From Parashewanella sp965200795 (GTDB lineage: Bacteria > Pseudomonadota > Gammaproteobacteria > Enterobacterales > Shewanellaceae): 64,000 bases of DNA. Below are positions 37,755 to 46,864 of this stretch, in pieces. Position 1 is the first letter of the stretch, and each line of letters begins with the position of its first letter. Under the pieces are notes generated by a model that did no database searches, was not told where the DNA came from, and worked only from the letters and a program-made list of their open reading frames with translations. The DNA lies in assembly GCA_965200795.1 (NCBI GenBank), contig CBDAVB010000031.1:1-64000 (forward strand), read 5' to 3'. The translations under genes were made by a program, and so were the position numbers.

Positions 37755-39047
37755 ATGAACATTCTCGTGATCGGCGGCGGCGGACGTGAACACGCCCTGG
37801 CCTGGAAAGCGGCTCAAAGCCCTGAGGTAAAAACGGTTTATGTCGCGCCGGGGAATGCCGGTACGGCACAGGAACCCAAACTGCAAAATGTCGCCGTCAA
37901 CGCTGAGGATATTCCGGCTCTGATCAGTTTCGCTGAACATAATGACATTGCTTTAACCATCGTAGGCCCGGAAGCGCCGCTGGTTAACGGTGTTGTTGAC
38001 GCGTTTCGCGCCGCTGAGTTACCGATTTTCGGTCCGTCCGAAGGGGCGGCGCGGCTGGAAGGCTCAAAAGCCTTTGCTAAAGATTTTCTGACCCGTCACC
38101 GGATCCCGACGGCGGATTATCAGAACTTCACCGAAATTGAGCCGGCGAAAGCGTTCTGTGCGGCGCTTGCCGAAAAAGCGGGTTATCCCGTGGTCATCAA
38201 AGCTGACGGTCTGGCGGCGGGTAAAGGCGTGATCATCGCTCAAAACCAATCGCGGGCGGAAGCGGCCGTTGAAGATATGCTGGCGGGCAATAAATTCGGC
38301 GAAGCCGGCTCTCGTGTCGTTATCGAAGAGTTTCTCAAAGGCGAGGAAGCCAGCTTTATCGTGGTGGTTGACGGCGAACATATTCTGCCGATGGCCACCA
38401 GCCAGGATCATAAAGCCCGTGACAACGGTGATAACGGCCCGAATACCGGCGGTATGGGCGCTTACTCGCCGGCGCCTGTTGTTACCCCGGAAGTCCGCGA
38501 CTGGATCATGAACCGTGTGATTAAACCGACCGTTGAAGGCATGGCGGCTGAAGGCCATCCGTACACGGGGTTCCTGTACGCCGGTTTAATGATTGCCGCG
38601 GACGGCACCGCGAAAGTGCTGGAATATAACTGCCGCTTCGGCGACCCGGAAACCCAGCCGATCATGATGCGTCTGCGGTCTGATCTCGTTGAGCTTTGCA
38701 TAGCCGCGACCCGCGGCGAGCTGGATAAGGTCAGCGCGGAATTTGACGAAAGAGCCGCGGTAGGCGTGGTAATGGCGGCGGGTGACTACCCGGCTGCCGC
38801 CCGTAAAGGCGATGTGATTACCGGTCTTACACCCGGTGATCATGACGTGAAAATGTTCCACGCCGGCACCGCTGAAAAAGACGGCCGCATTGTCACCGAC
38901 GGTGGTCGTGTGCTGTGCGCGACGGCTCTGGGGAATACCGTCACTGAGGCGCGCGAGTCAGCTTACGCGTTAGTGGATGAGGTTCACTGGGACGACGTGT
39001 ATTTCAGAACCGATATTGCTTACCGGGCGATAGCGAGAGAGAGTTAA
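37755..39047 (+). CDS. purD: phosphoribosylamine–glycine ligase
   Basis: 430 residues, normal length. An ATP-grasp enzyme joining phosphoribosylamine and glycine, second step of purine synthesis. Visible blocks: NILVIGGGGREHALAWK at the start, GPEAPLVNGVVDAFR, KADGLAAGKGVIIA, GEEASFIVVVDG, GGMGAYSPAPV and YNCRFGDPETQP. A clear ribosome site (aagga) precedes the ATG. Confidence 0.98.
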   Translation: MNILVIGGGGREHALAWKAAQSPEVKTVYVAPGNAGTAQEPKLQNVAVNAEDIPALISFAEHNDIALTIVGPEAPLVNGVVDAFRAAELPIFGPSEGAARLEGSKAFAKDFLTRHRIPTADYQNFTEIEPAKAFCAALAEKAGYPVVIKADGLAAGKGVIIAQNQSRAEAAVEDMLAGNKFGEAGSRVVIEEFLKGEEASFIVVVDGEHILPMATSQDHKARDNGDNGPNTGGMGAYSPAPVVTPEVRDWIMNRVIKPTVEGMAAEGHPYTGFLYAGLMIAADGTAKVLEYNCRFGDPETQPIMMRLRSDLVELCIAATRGELDKVSAEFDERAAVGVVMAAGDYPAAARKGDVITGLTPGDHDVKMFHAGTAEKDGRIVTDGGRVLCATALGNTVTEARESAYALVDEVHWDDVYFRTDIAYRAIARES

Positions 39048-39061
39048 TAAGAGAGTTAATA

Positions 39062-39219
39062 AGGGACGCGGCGCAAGAGCTGGTAACGGTCGGGCCGAAG
39101 CGGGAGTATTCGCTTCGTCCGCCATACAAAACTGCCGTTATTTCATTTACCGCTTTCGCGGGTATGACAAATGAAGCATTGAAATTTAAACCCGTGTTAT
39201 TTGAACCGCGAGACGCCCC
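39062..39219 (+). repeat. dispersed repeat family B, near full-length copy
   Basis: Begins agggacgcggcgcaagag directly after TA and ends gaaccgcgagacgccccg. Together with 58018–58182 the ends define imperfect inverted repeats starting aggga. The core gctttcgcgggtatgacaaatgaag…gaaatttaaa is the best conserved part. It sits in the 239-base gap after purD, which holds no gene. Confidence 0.8.
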
Positions 39220-39286
39220 GGGCACTTATTATACTGACTGACACCGCTGAAACCGGAAACCCGCCGGCTTTACACTTTTACCCGGC

Positions 39287-40870
39287 TCATACCCCGTTAT
39301 TTTTAAGCAGCTCCGTTAATTTCTCATAAAGTAAGGTGTTCCCCGCATCCTGAAGCGCCTCGCCCAGGGCTTTCCATGTCGCTTCGCTGCTGCTATTCAC
39401 CCATTCGGTTAACACTTTCAGGCTCTTATCCCGGGTTTTATTCGGTCGTGTATATTGATCAATCTCCTCAATCACATCCTCATCAAGGTCAAGATATCGA
39501 CCCAGAAACTTCCATTCAGTCACTTCCTGTGACAACTGCCATAAAATCGGGGAATCAGCGGGGATTTTATTGTCAGACAGTTTGTTTTGAGCACAGGCGG
39601 CTGCGCTTTTTTCAGGTTGCGTGTAATAAGGCGCGCAGAGCCGAGTATTCAGCGGCGGCTGCCAGCGGTCAATCGGCGCGGGATTAGCGCCGTAACTTGC
39701 CGCTGTATTTTTTCGCGCGGCTGAAGTCATATTCGATGGACTTGTGTTTTGCCGCTGTCCCCGATACGTCTGTTGTTGATAAGTCCGTTGTTGATAACTC
39801 TGTTGCGGCGGCGCATACTGGTAAGCTTGATGCGCTTGCGGCTGCGCCGCTTGTTGCCGAGCCTGTTCTTTTGCAAGCGCTATTTTAAAGTGTTGAGAAT
39901 TCAACTCTTCAATGCCACTGAGTCTCCCTGAGGACAACTCTTGTTGCCAGTGAGTCAGATCACTCTGGCATTTTTCTATCAGCTGATTTCTTTCGTATTG
40001 CGGGTCTTGCTGAGAATAACGCCGGGGAAGTTTAGAGGCTAATTTTATAAAACCGCCCGACACCGACGGCACAGTCAGACGTTGTTTCATTTCCCGCTCG
40101 GTAAAACAGCCGTCCGTCAGCCACAATAAAAAGTGAATCGCCGCATCATCTTTTTTTCTGAATCTGAATCTTATAATATCATCGGGAATTTTCATAGATT
40201 CATAAATTGATCCGCTCCTTCTGCCTAGCTTGGCCTCAATCCCTTCATTAAATAAATTAAAAACAAACTGTCTTTTAAGCTTGGCTCCTTCAAGGCCGGG
40301 GTTGTCCCGGATTCTCAGCTCGATCAGTTGAATGATTGTGCCGACCCCGCCCCAATTATCGCCGCCCATGCCCGCTAAATTAATGCCCAGCTCATGCGCC
40401 AGGATTTGGATTTGCCCGCACATTAAATAAATTCGATCCTCTCTGAACACGTCAATAACGGCCTCAATTTGATCGTCATCTAACTTACTGATTCGCTGTC
40501 GCAAGTCACCTGTTTCCCAGTAAGTTCCGGGCAAACGCCATACGTTTTCAGTTTGAAGTCCGGGCGCAGGATGGTGATATAGCCGCTGATTCGGCGTCGC
40601 CTGAGACGTTACCTGGTAGTCTGAATAGCTTGAAAGGTCGCCGGCGTATGAAACCGGCCCGCAGTTTTCGGGAGCCAGCGTGGTGTATGAGCTGAAAGCG
40701 CGGGAGGGATCTAACTGCCTGGTATGATAGTCATGACCCGCGCTTTGAAACCGGCCGGACGCGGACGTTTGAGTATTATTCAAAGGTTCTCGCCGCGGGG
40801 CGGCGCTTGCTTGGCACGGATAGTTTTCAGTCATCGCTGAACCGGACGGAAGATGATATCGGCTTTCCAT
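39287..40870 (-). CDS. accessory protein with C-terminal death domain (paralog 1)
   Basis: 527 residues. The N-terminal ~110 residues are Ser/Tyr/Gln-rich and disordered. Residues ~115–270 form a domain shared with the neighbour at 41038 (LPGTYW…DDDQIEAVIDV…GGDNWGGVGTIIQLIE…LLWLTDG). A Gln/Pro/Tyr-rich linker follows (about 340–385). The last ~88 residues read like a death domain: SQEVTEWKFLGRYLDLDEDV, then an Asp-x-Ser-Leu-Lys helix (RDKSLKVLTEWV), then ATWKALGEALQDAGNTLL. In animals this fold mediates assembly of apoptosis and immune complexes. No signal peptide. Good ribosome site (gagggag). A secreted protein mimicking host signalling is the leading inference. Confidence 0.8.
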   Translation of the reverse strand: MESRYHLPSGSAMTENYPCQASAAPRREPLNNTQTSASGRFQSAGHDYHTRQLDPSRAFSSYTTLAPENCGPVSYAGDLSSYSDYQVTSQATPNQRLYHHPAPGLQTENVWRLPGTYWETGDLRQRISKLDDDQIEAVIDVFREDRIYLMCGQIQILAHELGINLAGMGGDNWGGVGTIIQLIELRIRDNPGLEGAKLKRQFVFNLFNEGIEAKLGRRSGSIYESMKIPDDIIRFRFRKKDDAAIHFLLWLTDGCFTEREMKQRLTVPSVSGGFIKLASKLPRRYSQQDPQYERNQLIEKCQSDLTHWQQELSSGRLSGIEELNSQHFKIALAKEQARQQAAQPQAHQAYQYAPPQQSYQQRTYQQQTYRGQRQNTSPSNMTSAARKNTAASYGANPAPIDRWQPPLNTRLCAPYYTQPEKSAAACAQNKLSDNKIPADSPILWQLSQEVTEWKFLGRYLDLDEDVIEEIDQYTRPNKTRDKSLKVLTEWVNSSSEATWKALGEALQDAGNTLLYEKLTELLKNNGV

Positions 40871-40888
40871 TAACTCCCTCGATAAGTC

Positions 40889-40910
40889 AAATTAAATTAA
40901 ATTAAATTAA
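40889..40910. repeat. pentanucleotide repeat upstream of the death-domain gene
   Basis: aaatt repeated four times plus aa, 19 bases upstream of the start codon at 40870 on the minus strand, just before the ribosome site. Copy number changes could alter promoter or leader spacing (possible phase variation). Confidence 0.8.
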
Positions 40911-41037
40911 CACATTTATTGCACGTTTTAGTCTTCATATACAGTTAATTAAGGTTAACTTTTATTCATCTTAACAAGGAAAAACCTGCTGACCGCCTGA
41001 TAAAAACAGCGCCGCGCTCATAACACCAGCGCCGGCC

Positions 41038-42666
41038 TCAGGAGCGACTTATTTTATCCGTTACGGATTCGTGATACAGCTCTACTAACTGCTCATACAA
41101 ATTTATATCTGATCCCGCGCCGTCAAATTCAAGCAGCCTTTCTCCTAATTGCTGCCATGTCGCATTGTTGTCTCTCACCCATTTCATGAATACTTTCAGG
41201 CACTTATCATGAGCTTCATAGCCATCTTCCGATTTTGTTCGATCTCCGATCCATTTAATTCGCTGTTTAGTAATTTTAAGGTAAAGAGCAAGCAACATCC
41301 AATCACTCACATACCATGACAATTCCGATAAAACGGACGAATCAACCGGGATTTCACGATCAGGCAGCGCCTGTGGAGCGGATACCTCTCTGTGTGCCGG
41401 TGGCACGCGCGGCTGAAAAGTCTCCGGTGTCCGCCGGTCAGAATTTGACACATGAAACGCTCGCGGCGGTTCACGCCGGCGCCTCTCTTCTTGCCTTTGT
41501 TTCTGAGACTCTTGTTCCGGTATCAGCGCGGATTTCGAGAATCTGGAGCGTATCGGTACTAGTTTAATACTCTGACCAAGCGGCGGTTTATGACAAACAT
41601 GATTAATTCGCTTAATGTTCCACACGCCGTCTGTAAGCCATACCAGTAAATTTTTCGCGCCATCGCAGGATTTAACTGAATCTCTGAATGTTATTCTTAT
41701 CATAAGCGGAATTGTTGTTTCCTCATACAACAGCCCCTTTCTTGACCCTCTCTCAACGGCGATGATTTCAGCCATTAAATTTTTAACCAGGACTCTTTTG
41801 TTTTTCATCCGTTCGGACATGACTTTCGGTTTTTTATCAGGCGCTGAATACATTCCGTCTATAAACTCGATAATGGTGGGAATGCCTCCCCAGCCGTCGT
41901 TTCCTTTACCGGTGAAGTTAATATCTATTCCCGCGGTTATGCAGTCAACCTGTGACGGGACGAGGTTCATTGTCAGCAGTTCGCTTTTATCAGAGAGAAT
42001 ATCAATAATCGCATTGATTTGTTCGTCACCTAACACCTCGACCCTCTGCTCCAGACTTGCTGAGTCTGACGGAAACGCCGGGAGTCGCCAGACATTTTTA
42101 GTTAAGGTATAATTCATTCTGTCAGCATAGAAAGAATATGATAACGGAACAGATAAACTCAGGCGCCGACTGAGATTGTCATTTAAATCACAGCGTTCAG
42201 CCTCTAAAGTATGGTATGAGCCGCTCTGTGATACGCTATAACTCGGGTGCTGACTGAGCGTTTCATTTTCTTCTGAATCATATTGTTCATTATCTGAAGC
42301 AGGGTATGAGTCAACAAGGGGGGCGCAATAACTCGGGCGCTGACTGAGATTGTAATTTAAACGTGAATCTTCAGGATCAAAAGTAGAGTATGAGCCATCA
42401 CGGGAGCCACGATGACCCGGGCGTTTAATAGGATGACCCGCTGCCCCCCGCACGCTTACATTGTCAGTACCGCGTGAACTGAATTCGGCGACGCGGTTAT
42501 GAATTCCGCCTCCTGTGCCGCGGGCATCGGCTTTAAATTCAGAATTACCGGTTTTAAACCTTCTTGTTTCACCGCCGGATGTTTCACCGCCGGATTGATG
42601 CGGTAAAACACTTTTGATATAACCGTAACCGGGATAATCGTATTCAGAGCTCGGCTTAACGTCCAT
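41038..42666 (-). CDS. accessory protein with C-terminal death domain (paralog 2)
   Basis: 542 residues from the ATG at 42666, which has a strong ribosome site (aaggggg); earlier in-frame ATGs lack one. The N-terminal ~190 residues are low-complexity and hold about three repeats with LSQRPSY / LSQHPSY / LSRRLSL and SYSTFDPED / SYHTLEAER motifs. The middle (about 195–360) matches paralog 1 (LPAFPS…LGDEQINAIIDI…GNDGWGGIPTIIEFID…LLVWLTDG). The C-terminal ~90 residues form the death-like domain: SELSWYVSDWMLLALYLKIT, then DKCLKVFMKWV and ATWQQLGERLLE. Same strand as paralog 1, 168 bases upstream, so a tandem duplication. Function unknown; effector-like by architecture. Confidence 0.8.
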   Translation of the reverse strand: MDVKPSSEYDYPGYGYIKSVLPHQSGGETSGGETRRFKTGNSEFKADARGTGGGIHNRVAEFSSRGTDNVSVRGAAGHPIKRPGHRGSRDGSYSTFDPEDSRLNYNLSQRPSYCAPLVDSYPASDNEQYDSEENETLSQHPSYSVSQSGSYHTLEAERCDLNDNLSRRLSLSVPLSYSFYADRMNYTLTKNVWRLPAFPSDSASLEQRVEVLGDEQINAIIDILSDKSELLTMNLVPSQVDCITAGIDINFTGKGNDGWGGIPTIIEFIDGMYSAPDKKPKVMSERMKNKRVLVKNLMAEIIAVERGSRKGLLYEETTIPLMIRITFRDSVKSCDGAKNLLVWLTDGVWNIKRINHVCHKPPLGQSIKLVPIRSRFSKSALIPEQESQKQRQEERRRREPPRAFHVSNSDRRTPETFQPRVPPAHREVSAPQALPDREIPVDSSVLSELSWYVSDWMLLALYLKITKQRIKWIGDRTKSEDGYEAHDKCLKVFMKWVRDNNATWQQLGERLLEFDGAGSDINLYEQLVELYHESVTDKISRS

Positions 42667-42792
42667 TACTGCCCCCTTACGCCGGGATAAGATACAACCT
42701 TTATCACACATTTTATCCCCGGTATACATTAATTACGGTTAATTTTTATTCACCCGGCATCGCGCGCCTGTCCGCGTCTCTCAGGCCGGGGT

Positions 42793-42850
42793 AACGCGGT
42801 AAGTTCTTAGGACGGGCGTCAGAAATGTCAAAAAACTTACAGTCGGCACT
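42793..42850 (-). repeat. end fragment of repeat family A
   Basis: Reverse strand: ataagtgccgactgtaagttttttgacatttctgacgcccgtc, aligned with the right end of the 24369 copy and the left end of the 51075 copy. The rest of the element is not recognisable. Confidence 0.65.
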
Positions 42851-42874
42851 TATAACGATAGTTATCTGAATCAG

Positions 42875-43795
42875 TTACGCCAAAGCCTGCTGCAGCGGCG
42901 GTACTATCTGTTTTTTACGGCTGAGCACTCCCGGTAACCAGGCGCGGCCGTTTTCAGCGGCGATGTCATACGCTTTTTTACTCAGCTCGGCGTCATCACT
43001 GACGATTAAGAGCTCAGAGCCTTCGCGCATAATGTCAGTCAGCAGTAACATCACGGTATGACGGCTGCCTTCTTGTTTCAGAGCCGCGATATCAGCTTCA
43101 AGATCGGCTTTTATCTTATCGAATACCGATAAATCAACCGCTTCAAGCTGACCGATCCCCACCAGATTGCCGTTCATATTGAAGTCCTTAAAATCACGCA
43201 TGACAAGATCACGCGGCGCACTGCCCTCTACCGCCGACTTCACTTTAAACATTTCCATGCCCAGGGCTTTAACGTCCTCAACTCCGGCGATTTCGGCCAG
43301 CTCTTCAGCACAACGTATATCCGCCGTGGTGCAGGTGGGCGACTTAAAGATGACCGTGTCACTTAAAATGGCGCACAGCATGAGCCCGGCGATGTCTTTC
43401 GGGATCGCGACACCGTGGAAATCGTACATCATTTTAATCACGGTGTTCGAACAGCCCACAGGGCGGATCCAGCATTCCAGCGGCGTTGAAGTGGTTAAGT
43501 CACCTAACTTGTGATGATCAACAATACCGACGATGGTCGCTCGCGCGATGTCATCCGGCGCCTGGGTTAACTCAGAGTGATCAACGATATACACTTTCTC
43601 ACCGGCGTAACTGAGCTTTAACTCCGGCGCCTCATAACCGAAGCGGTTCAGAATAAACCGCGTTTCCGGTGACGGTTCGCCTAAACGGGCCGCCGTTGCG
43701 GGCTCACCGGTTTGGTTTTTCAGGTAGGCCAGCGCAATCGCGCCGCAAATTGAATCAGAATCCGGGATTTTATGCCCCACTACGTACATTGACAT
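42875..43795 (-). CDS. ppaC: manganese-dependent inorganic pyrophosphatase (family II)
   Basis: 306 residues, a DHH-superfamily enzyme that splits pyrophosphate and drives biosynthesis. Metal-binding motifs are complete: GHKIPDSDSICGAIA, VDHSELTQ and VDHHKLGDL; the C-terminal DHHA2 domain ends with the substrate motif SRKKQIVPPL. Family II enzymes are less common in gammaproteobacteria than family I and are known from Vibrio, Shewanella and related marine groups. Single gene; repeat relics follow it. Confidence 0.97.
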   Translation of the reverse strand: MSMYVVGHKIPDSDSICGAIALAYLKNQTGEPATAARLGEPSPETRFILNRFGYEAPELKLSYAGEKVYIVDHSELTQAPDDIARATIVGIVDHHKLGDLTTSTPLECWIRPVGCSNTVIKMMYDFHGVAIPKDIAGLMLCAILSDTVIFKSPTCTTADIRCAEELAEIAGVEDVKALGMEMFKVKSAVEGSAPRDLVMRDFKDFNMNGNLVGIGQLEAVDLSVFDKIKADLEADIAALKQEGSRHTVMLLLTDIMREGSELLIVSDDAELSKKAYDIAAENGRAWLPGVLSRKKQIVPPLQQALA

Positions 43796-44059
43796 GCGAA
43801 CACTCTCTCATGGTTGTTGAGGTTATTAAGGTTGTTAATGAAGGGGGATTTTAACAAAACTCGCCTTAATAAAAAATATTACGCTGACACGCGAACCAGT
43901 CAGCGCCGCGCCGGCAAAGACCGTTGCCCGGTGCCTTGGTTTTAAAACGTCCGCGGATGTGACGTAAACGCTGAATTTAACCGCGTCATCAAATTGCTAT
44001 ACTCTTGTCATTCGATCAATTAAAATCCGGCTTAAGTTTTCAAACGGCTTTTTACCCCG

Positions 44060-44977
44060 ATGTCATCTTACGCTGTCGCCGCCCGGCCCTCATACGTTGT
44101 GATCCCAAACACAGCCGCGAACCTGTTAGTGGCTGATTTCCTCATAAAACAGTTCGCGCACATTAACGCGCCGATGTGGCGGCGGCGCATTAAGGCCCGG
44201 AAGGTTCACTGGCGGGACGGCACGTTCATCGGGCCGGACACGCTGTGCCGCCCGGGGCAGCGGGTGTATTATTACCGCGAGACGGAGCGCGAGATTAAAG
44301 TGCCTTTTAAGGAAGAAATCTTATTTGAGAATGAGCGCGTGCTTGTGGTTCATAAACCGCACTTTTTACCCGTAACCCCGAGCGGCGATTATGTTAATGA
44401 ATGTCTTGTGCACCGGTTACGGTCGCGGACCGCGGTTGACACCGTCGCGCCGGCGCACCGGCTGGATAAGGACACGGCGGGGTTAATGTTATTCACCAAA
44501 TCCGCCGAATACCGGAGAGCGTACCATGACCTCTTTAAAGACGGTAATATCCATAAGCTGTATCAGGCCGTCGCTAAGGTAACCCCTGAAATCAGGGCTC
44601 AGTTTGAACAACGAGGACAGCTTAACTGGATCGTAAAAAACCGTCTGGCGCGCGCTGAGCCGTCATTTTTAGTCAAACACGTCGCGGGCGAGGCCAACAG
44701 CCATTCTAACATCCGCCTGCTGAGTATCGCCGGCGATCTCGGTTTATTTGAGCTGGAACCCGTTACCGGTAAAACCCACCAGCTTCGGGTGCACATGCTG
44801 GGGCTCGGAATGCCGATTTTAAATGACCGCTTTTACCCCGTCCTGCGACCTGAAGCGGCGCCTGACTTTACTCAGCCGTTAAAATTACTGGCGCGAAAAC
44901 TGGCATTTACTGACCCTTTTGATCAGCGTCGGCACCGGTTCGAGACGGCGCCGTTTCAGATTGACGTAAGTCACTGA
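44060..44977 (+). CDS. RluA-family pseudouridine synthase
   Basis: 305 residues. The catalytic motif HRLDKDTAGLMLF carries the essential Asp; KPHFLPVTPSGDY and TGKTHQLRVHM are the other family blocks. A small N-terminal S4-like segment precedes them. It converts uridine to pseudouridine in rRNA or tRNA; the target site cannot be told. It converges on the chaperone-like gene 45013–45501. Confidence 0.93.
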   Translation: MSSYAVAARPSYVVIPNTAANLLVADFLIKQFAHINAPMWRRRIKARKVHWRDGTFIGPDTLCRPGQRVYYYRETEREIKVPFKEEILFENERVLVVHKPHFLPVTPSGDYVNECLVHRLRSRTAVDTVAPAHRLDKDTAGLMLFTKSAEYRRAYHDLFKDGNIHKLYQAVAKVTPEIRAQFEQRGQLNWIVKNRLARAEPSFLVKHVAGEANSHSNIRLLSIAGDLGLFELEPVTGKTHQLRVHMLGLGMPILNDRFYPVLRPEAAPDFTQPLKLLARKLAFTDPFDQRRHRFETAPFQIDVSH

Positions 44978-45012
44978 CCATAAGCTTTTTCACTTTCCTG
45001 ACGCCGTCCGGA

Positions 45013-45501
45013 TCAGCGGCCGTTCAGCTCGTCGAGTAACCTGCGGGCCTTATCGCCGATATGATGATCATCGGGATCAATATAACTTTGCTCAACGGCG
45101 GTTTGTAATGCCTTTCGGGCGGAGGGTTCGTCGCCCAGACTTAAGAAACACTGGGCGATACGGAAAGCCGCTCCGGGGTCGCAGGCGTCCATGATCATCG
45201 CATAGCCGTAAAAATTGAGCGCGTGCTTAAACTCACCCAGCCAGTGCAACGTTGAGCCGAGCGCCATCTGAAAACGCCTGTCCCACGGCATATGCATCAC
45301 TAAATAACTGAACTCCTCCATCGCCAGCTCAGGCTTACCGGCGTTATATTTCTCCAGCCCCCTGGCGTAAATTTGTTCCAGCTCTGACGGAGCAATCTTC
45401 TTAATCTGGGCTAAGGTCTTATGATCGGCCAGCGCTTTTTTACAGATCTCACTGAGTTTTTTAAGGTCGGTATTTAACTTATCGTGTTTGTTTTTCGCCA
45501 T
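45013..45501 (-). CDS. SycD/LcrH-like type III secretion chaperone
   Basis: 162 residues made of three tetratricopeptide repeats (about 45–150): YARGLEKYNAGKPELAMEEF, FQMALGSTLHWLGEFKHALNF and AAFRIAQCFLSLGDEPSARKAL. Length, the helical N-terminus and the MDACDPGAAFRIAQC segment match class II chaperones that hold translocator proteins of type III systems. No secretion structural gene or translocator is in this window, so it is an orphan here. The ATG at 45501 is preferred over a GTG two codons earlier. It may serve a secretion locus elsewhere in the genome. Confidence 0.85.
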   Translation of the reverse strand: MAKNKHDKLNTDLKKLSEICKKALADHKTLAQIKKIAPSELEQIYARGLEKYNAGKPELAMEEFSYLVMHMPWDRRFQMALGSTLHWLGEFKHALNFYGYAMIMDACDPGAAFRIAQCFLSLGDEPSARKALQTAVEQSYIDPDDHHIGDKARRLLDELNGR

Positions 45502-45522
45502 AATCACGCCGCCGGAATAAGG

Positions 45523-45606
45523 TAAGCGGCCGGCCGTAAGTGTTTCATTTTTCCGGCGCCCGTCCGGGCGCCGGAAATACCGAAAAACGTATCGTCAGCC
45601 GCTAAA
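45523..45606. repeat. miniature relative of repeat family A with a GC hairpin
   Basis: Ends agcggccggccgtaagtg and (reversed) agcggctgacgatacgttttt resemble family A termini. The centre is a perfect 11-bp palindrome tccggcgcccg-tc-cgggcgccgga. Confidence 0.6.
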
Positions 45607-45655
45607 GTAAGTAAAATCCTGCCGGATTTCCCCGGCCGGGGCCAAAGCGGGAAAC

Positions 45656-45877
45656 TCAGCTCCCGTTATACAGGGCAGCGTCAATGATCGACCACAGATG
45701 GGCGACGACCGCCACAATGCCCGGGATCACCAGCCACCACAAAAAATAACCTATACCGCAAACCGCGAACAAAAACACCGCTAACAGGAGTTTTCCCTGC
45801 ACTAACTGCCCTAAACCCGGAATAAAAAAGCTCGCTACCGCCGCTATCACGTTTCCCGTAGAACCTTGTCCGCTCAT
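45656..45877 (-). CDS. small inner-membrane protein, 73 residues
   Basis: Two to three hydrophobic segments (NVIAAVASFFIPGLGQL, LLLAVFLFAVCGIGYFLWWLVI, IVAVVAHLWSIIDAALY) with FIPGLGQLVQGK between, a pattern common in small TM2-like membrane proteins of unknown role. The ATG at 45877 has a ribosome site (aagga) eight bases upstream; that site overlaps the in-frame ATG at 45886, making the latter unlikely. Divergent from the YihY-type gene. Confidence 0.75.
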   Translation of the reverse strand: MSGQGSTGNVIAAVASFFIPGLGQLVQGKLLLAVFLFAVCGIGYFLWWLVIPGIVAVVAHLWSIIDAALYNGS

Positions 45878-45988
45878 AAAAACCATCCTTAATTTCCAAC
45901 ATGCTGCCGGTTATTGTTAACTTAATCGAACTTTGCCATAGTAAACTATCATTTAGCAACGCCCTCTAAAGGAACTGGAGCCATCGCC

Positions 45989-46864
45989 ATGAACCGGCCG
46001 ACCCTTGAACAGATAAAACGGCTCAGCCGAATCAGTTATCGTTTCTGTTTACACCTTAAACAGAGGCTTAGACAAGATCAAATCAATATTGTCTCAGGTC
46101 ATTTAACCTACGTGACACTTTTGTCACTGGTGCCCATCATCGCCGTGATGATGTCAATGCTGTCTATCTTCCCCGTGTTTCAGGGCGTGCGGGAGCAGAT
46201 CGAATCCTTTATTTACGGTAATTTTTTACCCTCGGCCAACGACACCATCAAAATGCACATCAACGCCTTTGTCGAAAACGCCTCCAAAGGCACGGCCATC
46301 GGTATTCTCGCCCTGGTGGTGGTCGCCTTTATGCTGATGAGCGCCATCGACAAAACCTTAAACAAAATCTGGCGTGTCACTCAAAAACGCCGTTTAATCG
46401 TTTCCTTTTCCATGTACTGGATGGTGCTGACCCTGGGGCCGGTGTTTGTCGGTGCCAGTTTAGCCGCGACGTCTTATTTAGTATCGTTAAAAATATTTAA
46501 TGTCGGTGATATCGCCGATGTGGTGCCTTTTTTTGTCGCCCGTCTGCCGATGCTGTTCTCCATGATCGCCTTTTTAATGATTTACCTCGCCGTGCCGAAC
46601 ACAGGCGTAAAGTGGACCCACGGTTTAACCGGCGCCGTCACCGCCGCCGTTTTGTTTGAGGCGGGTAAAAAAGTGTTTACTTTTTACCTGACTCACTTTC
46701 CCAGTTACGAGGCCATTTACGGCACGCTGGCGACCATCCCGATTTTGTTTGTCTGGGTGTACATCTCATGGATGATCGTATTACTGGGGGCGGTGATCAC
46801 CGCGGCGCTGCCTGAGTTTTCAGATAAGCCGCCTGAGGTGTGTGAATTTAAGCAAACGCGATGA
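45989..46864 (+). CDS. YihY/BrkB-family inner membrane protein
   Basis: 291 residues with six predicted membrane segments. Family blocks: HLTYVTLLSLVPIIAVMMSML near the start and FVWVYISWMIVLLGAVITAA near the end. Once called ribonuclease BN in error, the family is now seen as an inner-membrane protein of unclear transport role. A ggag site precedes the ATG. Single gene. Confidence 0.93.
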   Translation: MNRPTLEQIKRLSRISYRFCLHLKQRLRQDQINIVSGHLTYVTLLSLVPIIAVMMSMLSIFPVFQGVREQIESFIYGNFLPSANDTIKMHINAFVENASKGTAIGILALVVVAFMLMSAIDKTLNKIWRVTQKRRLIVSFSMYWMVLTLGPVFVGASLAATSYLVSLKIFNVGDIADVVPFFVARLPMLFSMIAFLMIYLAVPNTGVKWTHGLTGAVTAAVLFEAGKKVFTFYLTHFPSYEAIYGTLATIPILFVWVYISWMIVLLGAVITAALPEFSDKPPEVCEFKQTR

